Source: Pseudomonadota bacterium
GTDB lineage: Bacteria; Pseudomonadota; Gammaproteobacteria; Burkholderiales; Casimicrobiaceae
Reading direction: 5' to 3'
Assembly: GCA_018241745.1 (NCBI GenBank)
Contig: JAFEDG010000144.1
Span: 1 to 64,000 of the forward strand
DNA: 64,000 bases
A program made the position numbers and the translations under genes. Shown here piece after piece: positions 42,895 through 51,117 of the stretch. Below the pieces are notes generated by a model. The model was not told where the DNA came from. It was given only the letters and a program-made list of their open reading frames with translations, and did not search any database. Position 1 is the stretch's first letter, and every line of letters begins with the position of its first letter.

Positions 42895-43779
42895 GTGACC
42901 GCCCCCGCCGCTGCATCCGGATACCGTGTCCATCACCTGAACTGCGCCTGCATCCAGCGCCTGCGCATCCACGGGCGCCAGCTCGCCTGCCACTGCCTGC
43001 TCGTCGAGACGCCCAGCGCCGGCCTCGTGCTGGTGGACACCGGACTCGGCACGCCGGATCTCGTCGACCCGGCGGAGCGCCTGGGCCTCATGTTCACGTA
43101 CGTCTACGCGAAGCCCAAGCGCGATCCGTCGCTGGCCGCGGTGAACCAGATCCGCGCGCTGGGTTTCGACCCCCGGGACGTGCGGCACATCGTGATGACG
43201 CACATGGACCTGGACCACGTCGGCGGCCTGTCCGACTTCCCGCACGCCACCGTCCACCTGCACAAGCTCGAGTTCGACGCCGCGATGCAGCGACGCGGCT
43301 TCAAGGCCAAGCATCGCTACCTGCCCAAGATGTGGGCCCACATGCCGCGCTTCGCGACGTATTCGGAGGAAGGCGAACCGTGGATGGGTTTCGAGGCCGT
43401 CCGCGGCCTCGCGGGGCTGCCGCCGGAGATCCTGCTCGTCCCGTTGTTCGGCCACACGCTGGGCCACTGCGGCGTCGCCGTGCGCGACACGCGCGGCTGG
43501 CTGCTGCATGCCGGGGATGCGTACTTCGATCCGCGCGAGGTCAACGGTCCGCAGCGGCATTGCGCGTTCCAGGTGGGCCTATTCCAGGCGATGGTGCAGA
43601 CGCGGCGCCGGGACCGGCTGTCCAACCAGGCACGGCTGCGCGCGCTCACCGCGGCGCACCCGGAGATCCGCGTGTTCAGCGCGCACAACCCGTTCGAGTA
43701 TCTCGACGCGATCGGCAAGCCCGACCCAGCCGGCTCTCTCCACCGCGGCCGGCCCGATTCGGCGTGGGCGCTCGCCTGA
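42895..43779 (+). CDS. Metallo-beta-lactamase-fold hydrolase (AHL-lactonase-like)
   Basis: A 294-residue MBL-fold enzyme with the dinuclear zinc motif HMDLDHVGG (His103, Asp105, Asp107, His108), a further His in GHTLGHCGV, the bridging Asp in LLHAGDAYFD and a late His in VFSAHNPFEY. The arrangement resembles the N-acyl-homoserine lactonase group, but many hydrolases share it. No signal peptide. The GTG at 42895 with AGGAG six bases upstream fixes the start. Controlled by the divergent TetR protein. Confidence 0.88.
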   Translation: MTAPAAASGYRVHHLNCACIQRLRIHGRQLACHCLLVETPSAGLVLVDTGLGTPDLVDPAERLGLMFTYVYAKPKRDPSLAAVNQIRALGFDPRDVRHIVMTHMDLDHVGGLSDFPHATVHLHKLEFDAAMQRRGFKAKHRYLPKMWAHMPRFATYSEEGEPWMGFEAVRGLAGLPPEILLVPLFGHTLGHCGVAVRDTRGWLLHAGDAYFDPREVNGPQRHCAFQVGLFQAMVQTRRRDRLSNQARLRALTAAHPEIRVFSAHNPFEYLDAIGKPDPAGSLHRGRPDSAWALA

Positions 43780-43792
43780 TCGCGGTGGCGGC

Positions 43793-44287
43793 ATGCTCAT
43801 GAGCCCGGTATGGGTCAGCTTCGTCGCCGCCTGCACAGCGCTGGTCGCGTCGATCTGCGGGCCGCTGGTCACGCTCGCGATCACGCGGCGGCAGTTCCGC
43901 TCGAACGTGCTGTCGGTCAACCGCGAGAAGTGGATCGCGACGCTTCGTGAGATGACTGCCGAACTCATCTCGCTCGCGGCCGCCGTCGACGTCGTGCGGC
44001 GGCGCTCCGCCGGCGACTGGAAGGGCGGCCGCGACGCGCTGGCTGCAGACGTGGCTCATCTCGCGAAATTCGAGCGCCTCGTGCTGGTACGGTGGAACAT
44101 CCGGCTCCTGCTCAACGCCGAGGAGCCGGCGCATGCCGAATTGATCGAAACGATCGACGCGATGGTGGCCGCGCTGCAGCAGGATCCCGACCGCGCGCAG
44201 CCGTTGCTCGACTACTCGAACGCCGTAGCCGCAACCGCGCGCGTCGTGATCCGCGCCGCGTGGCAGCGCGTCAAGGCAGGGACCTGA
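43793..44287 (+). CDS. Membrane-anchored protein of unknown function
   Basis: A 164-residue protein. One N-terminal membrane helix (VWVSFVAACTALVASICGPLV) is followed by a soluble helical domain with VNREKWIATLREMTAELISLAAAVDVV (ends shown). This RQKW-TLR pattern is seen in small uncharacterised inner-membrane proteins. ATGs at 43793 and 43799 are both possible. It is 13 bp after the hydrolase gene and may be in its operon. Convergent with the GGDEF-EAL gene, 4 bp apart. Confidence 0.7.
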   Translation: MLMSPVWVSFVAACTALVASICGPLVTLAITRRQFRSNVLSVNREKWIATLREMTAELISLAAAVDVVRRRSAGDWKGGRDALAADVAHLAKFERLVLVRWNIRLLLNAEEPAHAELIETIDAMVAALQQDPDRAQPLLDYSNAVAATARVVIRAAWQRVKAGT

Positions 44288-44291
44288 GGCG

Positions 44292-47200
44292 TCAGCCGGC
44301 GGCGCGCGCGACGTCCGCGAACGCGCCCGCGGGCTTGCCGCGCGACCGCGCGATCCACTGCGCCATTTCGGCCGCAGGCATCGGCTGCGCGAACAGGAAG
44401 CCCTGCAGCTCGTCGCATTGCGCGGCGCGCAGCACGCGCGCCTGCTCGACGGTCTCGACGCCTTCCGCGACGACCTGCAGGTTGAGCGTCTGGCCGAGCC
44501 CGATGATCGCCATCGTGATCGCGCGGTCGGACGGGTCCTCGAGCATGTCGTCGACGAACGAGCGGTCGATCTTCAGCTTGTCGATCGGGAAGCGCGAGAG
44601 GTAGGTCAGCGACGAGTAGCCGGTGCCGAAGTCGTCGATCGACAGCACCACGCCCAGCTCCTTCAGCGATTGCAGCTGGCGCAGCGTCAGGTCAACGCTC
44701 TCCATCAGGATCGACTCCGTCAGCTCGAGCTCGAGGTCCTGCGGCCGCGCGCCGTGACGTTCGAGCGCGGCGGCGATCGTCTGCCTGAGGTTGGGGTCGC
44801 GCAGTTGCAGCGCGGACACGTTCAGCGAGAGCGTGAAGCCTTCGCGGCCGCGCGTGCCGCCGCTCCATTCCGCGAGCTGGCGGCAGCCTTCGTCGACGAC
44901 CCAGTCGCCGATCGACTGGATCAGGCCGCACTCCTCGGCGATGGGGATGAAACGGCGCGGCGACACCCAGCCGAGCTCGGGGTTGTGCCAGCGCAAGAGC
45001 CCTTCCACCCCGCGCAGCGTGCCGGTGGCCGCGTCGATCCGCGGCTGGTAGCAGAGCGACAGCTCGCCGCGCGCGATTGCATGGCGCAGCTGGTTCTCCA
45101 TGTTGAGCCGCTCCTGCGCGCGCAGGTTGAGGTCCTCCGTGAAGAAGTGCACCTGGTCGCGGCCGCTGGCCTTCGCCTCGTACATCGCGACGTCCGCGTG
45201 GCGCATCAGCGCGTCGATGTCGCCGCCGTCATCCGGATACAGCGCGATGCCGATGCTGCACGAGATGTGCAGCTCGTCGTTCATCACCGTGTGGGACTTG
45301 CGCATCAACGGCACGATCCGCTGCTCGAGCATGCGCGTGACCTCGTCCTCCGCGTTGATGCCGGCCAGGATCACGACGAACTCGTCGCCGCCCAGCCGGC
45401 TCACCGTGTCGCCGGCGCGCACGGCCGCCTGCAGCCGCGCGGCGACGGACCGCAGCAGCGCGTCGCCGACGTGGTGGCCCAGCGAGTCGTTGACGTTCTT
45501 GAAACGGTCGAGGTCGATGAACAGCACGCCGACCTTGTCGCCGCGCCGGTCCGCCTGGCGCATCGCCGCGCGCAGCCGCTCGACGCACAGCGAGCGGTTG
45601 GGCAGGTCCGTCAGCACGTCGTGGTGCGCAAGGTAGCGGATGCGCTCCTCGCTTGCCTTGCGATCCGTGATGTCGATCGAGATGCCGATGTAGTGCGAAA
45701 TCGTGCCCTGCGCATCCAGCACGGCGGTGAGCGCGAGCCACGCGGGGAAGCGGCCGCCGTCCTGCCGGCGAACCCACACTTCGCCCTGCCACGCGCCGCG
45801 CGCGTCGACGGTGCTCCACAGCGGCTCGATGTCGGCCGCGCCGTCGCGCTCCATCTGCAGGAACGAAGGCTTGGTGCCCACGACGTCACGGAACTCGAAC
45901 CCCGTGCTGCGTGAGAACGCGCGGTTCACGGACAACAGGTGGTGCGTGCCGTCCATGATCATGATGCTCTCGGACGACGCCTCGAACACCTTGGCCCACA
46001 GCTCGAGGCGTTGCTCGAGCGACTTGAGGTGGTTGATCGGCGCAAACGCGGTCAGCACCGCGTCGCGGCCGAGGTACTGCAGGCGCCGCGCCGACAGCAC
46101 GGCCCACGGCGTGTCGATGGCGCCGCGCCACTTGACCTCGAACTCGTCGACGGCGCCATGGTCCGCGAGCTGCTGGAACAGGCGCAACCGCACGCTCGAA
46201 TCGAGGCCGCGGCTCCATGGGTCGGTCGTCGCGCCCTCGAGCCACGGTTGTGCCGGCTCGTTCGCGTGCAGCACTTCGTGGTGCGGAATCGACGTCACGA
46301 CGAGCGGAATCGGGATCGCGTCGACGAGCTCCTGCTGCGCGGCCGCCGCGCGCGCATTCGCGGCCATCTCCTGCTGCACGATCCGGTTGCGGTCCAGCTG
46401 GTCCAGCATCGAATTGAACGCGCGCACCAGCCGCCCGATCTCGTCCTGGCTCGTCCAGCGCGCGCGCAACGCGTAATCGCCGGTGCGGCTCACCGTGTCG
46501 GCGACGTCGGCGAGGTGCTTCAGCGGCCGCGCGATCTGTCGCGCGACGAAGAACACCGCGGTCAGCAAGAGGCCCAGCAGCGCGAGCGCCGTGCCGAGAT
46601 GCAGCCACATGCGCACGAAGAAGCCGTGGATCCGCGCGTCGAGCAGCGTTTCCATCTCGGCGTTCGTGGCCTGCCACGCGCCGCCCAACGCCTCCAGCAG
46701 GTGGCCGCGCGCAGTGGCGATCGCCTCCCAGCGCGCAGGATCCGGGCCTTCCTCGACGAACGCGCGCGTCGCCTTGCGGTAGCCGTCGATTGCGGCGGCG
46801 AGGGCGGCACGGGTCGGCCCCAACGCGTCGGCGAGGCGCGGATCCGCCGTCGACGCGATCGCCTCGCCGTAGTCGCTCTCGATGCCCTTGGCGGTGGCGT
46901 CCAGCCGGCCTTCGCGGATGAAGTACTGCGTACGCTCTTCCGAGGTCACCGGGGCGCCCGAGGCCACGCGCTTCGCGAGCGAGCTGGCGATCCCGTCCTC
47001 GATCTCCAGCAGGTCGGGGAAGCGCAGCAGCAGCAGCGACATCGTGTAGTAACTGTCGAGGTCCGGGTCCAGGATCAGGTTGGACTGGTTGCCGATGCGC
47101 GTGACAAGCGCGCGGCCGGCGTCCATCGCCGCGGTCGCGTCGCCGTCGCTGTGGCCCAGGCGCGCGAGCGACTCGCGGAACGTCCGTTCCAGCTCGGCGC

Positions 47201-47495
47201 TCTGCATGGCGAAACCGTAGGCCTGCTGGGCGGCCGCCACGGCGGCCGCATGGTCCCCGAACGGCACGCGCGGGGCCTCGAATTGCGCGCGTCCGATGTC
47301 CAGCAGCGCCTCGCGCACGGCAGCGATGTAGCTGTTGCCGAGGAGCTCCTTGCGGGCGAAGTCGATCGCGATGAACTTCTCGTTGATCAGGATCCCCGAG
47401 ATGAAGATCACCGCCGACAGGTCGAGCAGGTAGATCAGCAGCAGCTTGCGGCCGACGGGCAGCCTGGCGAGCATCCGGGTGAAAAAGCCGCGCAT
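44292..47495 (-). CDS. HAMP-PAS-GGDEF-EAL cyclic-di-GMP protein
   Basis: A 1067-residue membrane sensor. Domain order: membrane helix (about 18-40), long periplasmic helical sensor (about 41-300), second membrane helix (about 304-325), HAMP (about 326-380), two PAS-like domains (about 395-505 and 515-635), GGDEF (intact RLGGDEFV, motif at 702-706), EAL (820-1060). The EAL signature is EGLLRW (831-833 EGL), keeping the metal-binding Glu; DDFGTGYSSL and AEGVET are intact. Both cyclase and phosphodiesterase could work. ATG at 47495 gives a short cytoplasmic head; longer frames upstream overlap the repair gene. Confidence 0.93.
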   Translation of the reverse strand: MRGFFTRMLARLPVGRKLLLIYLLDLSAVIFISGILINEKFIAIDFARKELLGNSYIAAVREALLDIGRAQFEAPRVPFGDHAAAVAAAQQAYGFAMQSAELERTFRESLARLGHSDGDATAAMDAGRALVTRIGNQSNLILDPDLDSYYTMSLLLLRFPDLLEIEDGIASSLAKRVASGAPVTSEERTQYFIREGRLDATAKGIESDYGEAIASTADPRLADALGPTRAALAAAIDGYRKATRAFVEEGPDPARWEAIATARGHLLEALGGAWQATNAEMETLLDARIHGFFVRMWLHLGTALALLGLLLTAVFFVARQIARPLKHLADVADTVSRTGDYALRARWTSQDEIGRLVRAFNSMLDQLDRNRIVQQEMAANARAAAAQQELVDAIPIPLVVTSIPHHEVLHANEPAQPWLEGATTDPWSRGLDSSVRLRLFQQLADHGAVDEFEVKWRGAIDTPWAVLSARRLQYLGRDAVLTAFAPINHLKSLEQRLELWAKVFEASSESIMIMDGTHHLLSVNRAFSRSTGFEFRDVVGTKPSFLQMERDGAADIEPLWSTVDARGAWQGEVWVRRQDGGRFPAWLALTAVLDAQGTISHYIGISIDITDRKASEERIRYLAHHDVLTDLPNRSLCVERLRAAMRQADRRGDKVGVLFIDLDRFKNVNDSLGHHVGDALLRSVAARLQAAVRAGDTVSRLGGDEFVVILAGINAEDEVTRMLEQRIVPLMRKSHTVMNDELHISCSIGIALYPDDGGDIDALMRHADVAMYEAKASGRDQVHFFTEDLNLRAQERLNMENQLRHAIARGELSLCYQPRIDAATGTLRGVEGLLRWHNPELGWVSPRRFIPIAEECGLIQSIGDWVVDEGCRQLAEWSGGTRGREGFTLSLNVSALQLRDPNLRQTIAAALERHGARPQDLELELTESILMESVDLTLRQLQSLKELGVVLSIDDFGTGYSSLTYLSRFPIDKLKIDRSFVDDMLEDPSDRAITMAIIGLGQTLNLQVVAEGVETVEQARVLRAAQCDELQGFLFAQPMPAAEMAQWIARSRGKPAGAFADVARAAG

Positions 47496-47557
47496 GGTCG
47501 TGGCGCGATGCAACAACCGTGCCGCACCGGCGCCGACCCCGCGCGAGCCGTCAGCCG

Positions 47558-49030
47558 TCAGTCCTCGCCGCCAGCCCCGAGCGCGCGGCGAAGGTCGCCG
47601 ACCAGCGCCGCATACAGTTCGCGCTTGCGCGCCTCGTCCGGTGCGCGCAGGACCGCCGACGGATGGTAGGTCGCCGTGACCCCGGCCCCGCTGCCGTGGC
47701 GCAACGCGGTGCCGCGCGCCTCGCCGACGCGGACGCGCCGGCCGAGCGTCGCCGCCAGAGCCGTCGCGCCCAGCGCGACGATCTGCACGGGACGCACCTG
47801 CTCGATCTCGGCCTCGAGCCACAACCGGCATGCCTCGATCTCGCGTTGGGCTGGCGTCTTGTGGATGCGACGCTTGCCGCGCAGTTCGAAGCTGAAGTGC
47901 TTGACCGCGTTGGTGATGTACACGGTGGTCGCGTCGCCCCCGGCTTCCGCGATGGCGCGGCGCAGCAGCTTGCCGGCCGGGCCCACGAACGGCCTGCCGG
48001 CCAGGTCCTCCTCGTCGCCTGGCTGTTCGCCGACCAGCATCACCCGAGCGTTGGGCGGACCCTCGCCCGGCACCCCCTGCGTGGCCCGCCCGCCCAGCGG
48101 GCAGCGGCGACATCCGTCCAGACGCGACTTGTCGGGGAATGGCAGGTCGTCGCTCGCAGTGCCGTCATCCCGCGTGCTGTCGTCCGCGGGCGCCACCGCG
48201 CAGTGCCGGGCTGCCGCTGCGCGCTGCATGCCCCGCCCCGGTGCAGGGGCGGCTGCGATCGGTGCCAGCGTCGGCGGGCGCGCATCGCGTGCGGCGACCA
48301 CCAGCGCGGGAATCACCGCGGCCTCCGGCAGCAGCTTCCAGTAGGCGCGCGGCATTTCACGCTCCATCGTCGCCACGTTGAGGCGCGCGGGATTGAAAAT
48401 GCTCGTGTAGTAGGTGAGCCACAGCGATTCCGCAGCGTCCTCCGACGGGGCGGGCGGCGCGTCCGCCACTGCGAACAGCGCAAGGCGACGCCGATCCCAG
48501 CGCGCGCACCCATCCGGCGTCACGAGCGTCCAATCCATCGTCGCGAAGCGCCGGACGAAGAACGGGGCCGTCAGCGCGAGGACATCGTGCTCGGGCTCGA
48601 ACACCGCGATCCACCGCTCGCCCGCTTCCGTGCCGACGCGCCGGAACCGCACGAACGCGGTCATCTTGTGCCGGGCGCGGCTGACGGCCTTGGCCATGCG
48701 CGTGAGCGCGATGACATCGGCGTCGGCGGCGTCGTCGAGCAGCCCTCGCTCGCCATGCGTCATTCGCCATAGCGCACCGTACATCCGCGCATGGCGCGAC
48801 GGATCCCGGTGCGCGGAAACCAGCCGGAACAGGTCGAGTGCCTGCGGGGAGATGCTCGCCACCGGCGTCGACGGCGCGTCGTCCGCGCCGGCCGCTGGCG
48901 CAGGGTCCGACCACAAGCCGCCGACGCCGGCCCAGGCATCCCAAGGAGCCGCATGCGGCGGGATGCCGGCGCGCAGCAATCGCCGCGACTCCGCGCGCCA
49001 TGCGGTGAACGCGTCGTGCGCACTCACCAT
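47558..49030 (-). CDS. udgX: DUF4130-UdgX fusion: uracil-DNA cross-linking glycosylase
   Basis: A 490-residue fusion. Residues 1-285 form the DUF4130/TIGR03915 radical-SAM-associated domain (ALTRMAKAVSRARHKMTAFVRF in part, WTLVTPDGCARWDRRRL, YYTSIFNPARLN). The C-terminal 200 residues are a UdgX-type UDG with CRRCPLGGRATQ, VGEQPGDEEDLAGRPFVG (from 334) and the R-loop KRRIHKTP, where His390 should bond covalently to the abasic sugar after uracil removal. Iron-sulfur cysteines are present (CRRC, ACRLWL). The ATG at 49030 overlaps the radical SAM gene by 7 bp; a GTG at 49027 is also possible. Confidence 0.93.
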   Translation of the reverse strand: MVSAHDAFTAWRAESRRLLRAGIPPHAAPWDAWAGVGGLWSDPAPAAGADDAPSTPVASISPQALDLFRLVSAHRDPSRHARMYGALWRMTHGERGLLDDAADADVIALTRMAKAVSRARHKMTAFVRFRRVGTEAGERWIAVFEPEHDVLALTAPFFVRRFATMDWTLVTPDGCARWDRRRLALFAVADAPPAPSEDAAESLWLTYYTSIFNPARLNVATMEREMPRAYWKLLPEAAVIPALVVAARDARPPTLAPIAAAPAPGRGMQRAAAARHCAVAPADDSTRDDGTASDDLPFPDKSRLDGCRRCPLGGRATQGVPGEGPPNARVMLVGEQPGDEEDLAGRPFVGPAGKLLRRAIAEAGGDATTVYITNAVKHFSFELRGKRRIHKTPAQREIEACRLWLEAEIEQVRPVQIVALGATALAATLGRRVRVGEARGTALRHGSGAGVTATYHPSAVLRAPDEARKRELYAALVGDLRRALGAGGED

Positions 49031-50271
49031 AGCGACGCCTGGCGCGCCGGCACGAGCGCCTTGCGCAACGTCGGTGTCGCCACGTCCGCATGGGGCGGTC
49101 GCCAGTCGGCCGTGACGACGAACGCCCGCGCCTTCGTGAGGTCGCAACGCATCGTCGCGAGATCGGCGTAGCGCAGCCGGCGCCGGCGCCGCGTCGCGAC
49201 GATCCGTTTGACATTGCGCACGCCGATGCCGGGGATGCGCAGCAGCGCTTCGCGCGGCGCAGCATTGACGTCGACGGGAAAGAACGCGCGATGCGCGAGC
49301 GCCCAGCCAAGCTTGGGATCGACATCGAGGTCGAGGTTGCCTTCCGGCAGCGTGGCGACGATCTCCGCCGCGTCGTAACCGTAGAAACGCATCAGCCAGT
49401 CGGCCTGGTAGAGCCGGTGCTCGCGGACGAGCGGGGGCGCGTCCGGCAACAGGCGAGGCGATGGCGACGGGATGGGACTGAACGCGGAGTAGTAGACCCG
49501 CTTCAAGTCGTACGCCGCGTACAGCCCGGAGGCCGTTGTCAGGAATGCAGCGTCCGTCGAGCGGTCGGCGCCGACGACAAGTTGCGTGCTCTGGCCTGCG
49601 CTCGCGAAGACGGGCGCGACGTCCTTGCGCGCCAACGCGCCGCGCGCGTCGCGGCGCCGTTCGCGGTCCTGCCGCCGCGCGACGTGGATGCGCGCCATCG
49701 TCTGCTTGGCCGCATGGGAGGATTTCTCGGGCGCGAGCGCCGACAACGATGCGTCGCTCGGCAACTCGAGGTTCACCGAAAGCCGGTCCGCATAACGCCC
49801 GGCCAGCGCGATGAGACGCTCGTCGGCCGCGGGGATGGTCTTCAGGTGGATGTATCCGCGGAAATCGTGGTCCTCGCGCAGCGAGCGCGCCACGGCCACG
49901 ACCTGCTCCATCGTGTAGTCGGGCGAGCGGATGATGCCCGACGACAGGAACAGGCCTTCGATGTAGTTGCGCCGGTAGAAATCGAGCGTGAGCCGCACGA
50001 CCTCGTCGATCGCGAAGCGCGCGCGGGGCACGTCGCTCGACCGGCGATTGACGCAATACTGGCAGTCGTACAGGCAGAAGTTGGTGAGCAGCAACTTGAG
50101 CAGCGAGATGCAGCGGCCGTCGGGCGCGTAGCTGTGGCAGATGCCCATGCCTGTCGTCGAGCCGACGCCGGCCTGCGCACTCGACCGCCGGCCCGCCGCG
50201 CCGCTCGACGCGCAGGAGGCGTCATACTTGGCGGCGTCCGCGAGGACAGCCAGCTTGTCGATAAGGTTCAT
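49024..50271 (-). CDS. Putative DNA modification/repair radical SAM protein
   Basis: A 415-residue radical SAM enzyme of the TIGR03916 group. The 4Fe-4S site is C66, C70, C73 in NFCLYDCQYCVNRR. Other landmarks are GICHSYAPDGRCISLLK, SSGIIRSPDYTMEQ and GYIHLKTIPAAD. A C-terminal helix-hairpin-helix (APREALLRIPGIGVRNVKRI) suggests DNA binding. Its regular partner, the UdgX fusion, follows with overlapping codons. The reaction is unknown. ATG at 50271 has no ribosome site and is directly downstream of a -10-like TATCGA and a LexA-like palindrome. Confidence 0.92.
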   Translation of the reverse strand: MNLIDKLAVLADAAKYDASCASSGAAGRRSSAQAGVGSTTGMGICHSYAPDGRCISLLKLLLTNFCLYDCQYCVNRRSSDVPRARFAIDEVVRLTLDFYRRNYIEGLFLSSGIIRSPDYTMEQVVAVARSLREDHDFRGYIHLKTIPAADERLIALAGRYADRLSVNLELPSDASLSALAPEKSSHAAKQTMARIHVARRQDRERRRDARGALARKDVAPVFASAGQSTQLVVGADRSTDAAFLTTASGLYAAYDLKRVYYSAFSPIPSPSPRLLPDAPPLVREHRLYQADWLMRFYGYDAAEIVATLPEGNLDLDVDPKLGWALAHRAFFPVDVNAAPREALLRIPGIGVRNVKRIVATRRRRRLRYADLATMRCDLTKARAFVVTADWRPPHADVATPTLRKALVPARQASLW

Positions 50272-50274
50272 GGA

Positions 50275-50296
50275 TCGATACCGTATGGATATACGG
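50275..50296 (-). promoter_or_regulatory. LexA-like palindrome and -10 region of the radical SAM/UdgX operon
   Basis: CCGT-ATGGATAT-ACGG (50281-50296) is a 16-base palindrome. Its reverse strand, CCGTATATCCATACGG, differs at only two positions from the box before the PA0069-type gene at 1588-1603. Toward the gene it is followed directly by TATCGA (50280-50275) and then, three bases on, the ATG. The layout equals that at 1575-1603. Confidence 0.55.
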
Positions 50297-50357
50297 ATGC
50301 TACCGCAACCGGGACACGCACGACCTCGTACGGTCGTACACATCGGAGCGCGCCTCG

Positions 50358-50363
50358 TAGAAT
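50358..50363 (+). promoter_or_regulatory. Candidate -10 for the two-component operon
   Basis: TAGAAT, 77 bases before the response-regulator ATG; CGTACA at 50335-50340 is a weak -35 at 17-base spacing. The 168-bp gap 50272-50439 contains this, the divergent repair-operon promoter and no gene. Confidence 0.4.
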
Positions 50364-50439
50364 GGGCGCCCTTCAACGGACGGCGGATCGCGGCGCGGGA
50401 CGCGGAGCAGGTATCGATGGCATCGTCCCGGGCATCCCG

Positions 50440-51117
50440 ATGAAGCTGCTCGTCGTCGAGGACGACGAGGTGCTGGCGGCCGCGCTCGCCCGCGCGCTGA
50501 CGCAGGCCGCGTATGTCGTCGACTGCGTCGCCGACGGCGAGGCCGCCAACCACGCGCTTGCCGGCGCCGACTACGACCTCGTGGTGCTGGACCTGTCGCT
50601 GCCCAAGGTCGACGGCCTCGCCGTGCTCGCGCGGCTGCGCGACCGGCGTTCGCGGATCCCGGTGCTGGTGCTGACGGCGCGCGACACGCTCGACGAGCGC
50701 GTGCGCGGACTCGACGCCGGCGCCGACGATTACATGACCAAGCCGTTCGACCTGCCCGAGCTGGAAGCGCGTGTCCGCGCGCTGCTGCGGCGCGGCCAGT
50801 ACAACGCGGGCGCGGACATGACGCACGGCCGGCTGCGCTTCGACGCCGCGGCACGGCGCCTGTTCCACGATGCCGTGCCGATCGAGATGTCGGCGCGCGA
50901 GCTCGCGCTGACGGAATTGCTGCTCGCGCGCCAGGGGCGTGTCGTCAGCAAGGAGCAGATCATCGACCAGATGTTCGGGTTTGCCGAGGACGTGGGCACG
51001 AACGCGATCGAGGTATACGTGCACCGCGTACGCCGCAAGCTCGAGCCGTTCGGCGTCGAGATCCGCACCGTCCGCGGGATGGGCTACCTGCTCGACAAGC
51101 ACGATGCGCGCGGCTAG
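50440..51117 (+). CDS. OmpR-family response regulator (QseB/PmrA-like)
   Basis: A 225-residue regulator. The receiver domain (1-115) has the acidic pocket VVEDDE, phosphoacceptor Asp51 in LVVLDLSLP, Thr79 and Lys101 in DYMTKPFDLPELEAR. The C-terminal winged helix (about 128-222) ends in IRTVRGMGYLLD. It is most like the QseB/PmrA/TctD branch. Its stop overlaps the kinase gene by 14 bp, so the pair is coupled. The stimulus is unknown. Confidence 0.94.
   Translation: MKLLVVEDDEVLAAALARALTQAAYVVDCVADGEAANHALAGADYDLVVLDLSLPKVDGLAVLARLRDRRSRIPVLVLTARDTLDERVRGLDAGADDYMTKPFDLPELEARVRALLRRGQYNAGADMTHGRLRFDAAARRLFHDAVPIEMSARELALTELLLARQGRVVSKEQIIDQMFGFAEDVGTNAIEVYVHRVRRKLEPFGVEIRTVRGMGYLLDKHDARG

Noticed and set aside
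47496-48113. Extension that would fuse the GGDEF-EAL protein to sequence over the UdgX gene
   Set aside because: The extra residues are low-complexity and overlap udgX in another frame; the ATG at 47495 precedes the first membrane helix.
50328-50339. GTAC-GGTC-GTAC resembling the GTAC-N4-GTGC sites reported for some second LexA proteins
   Set aside because: Half-sites are short, common in GC-rich DNA, and the match is not exact; the CCGT-N8-ACGG element is the stronger candidate.
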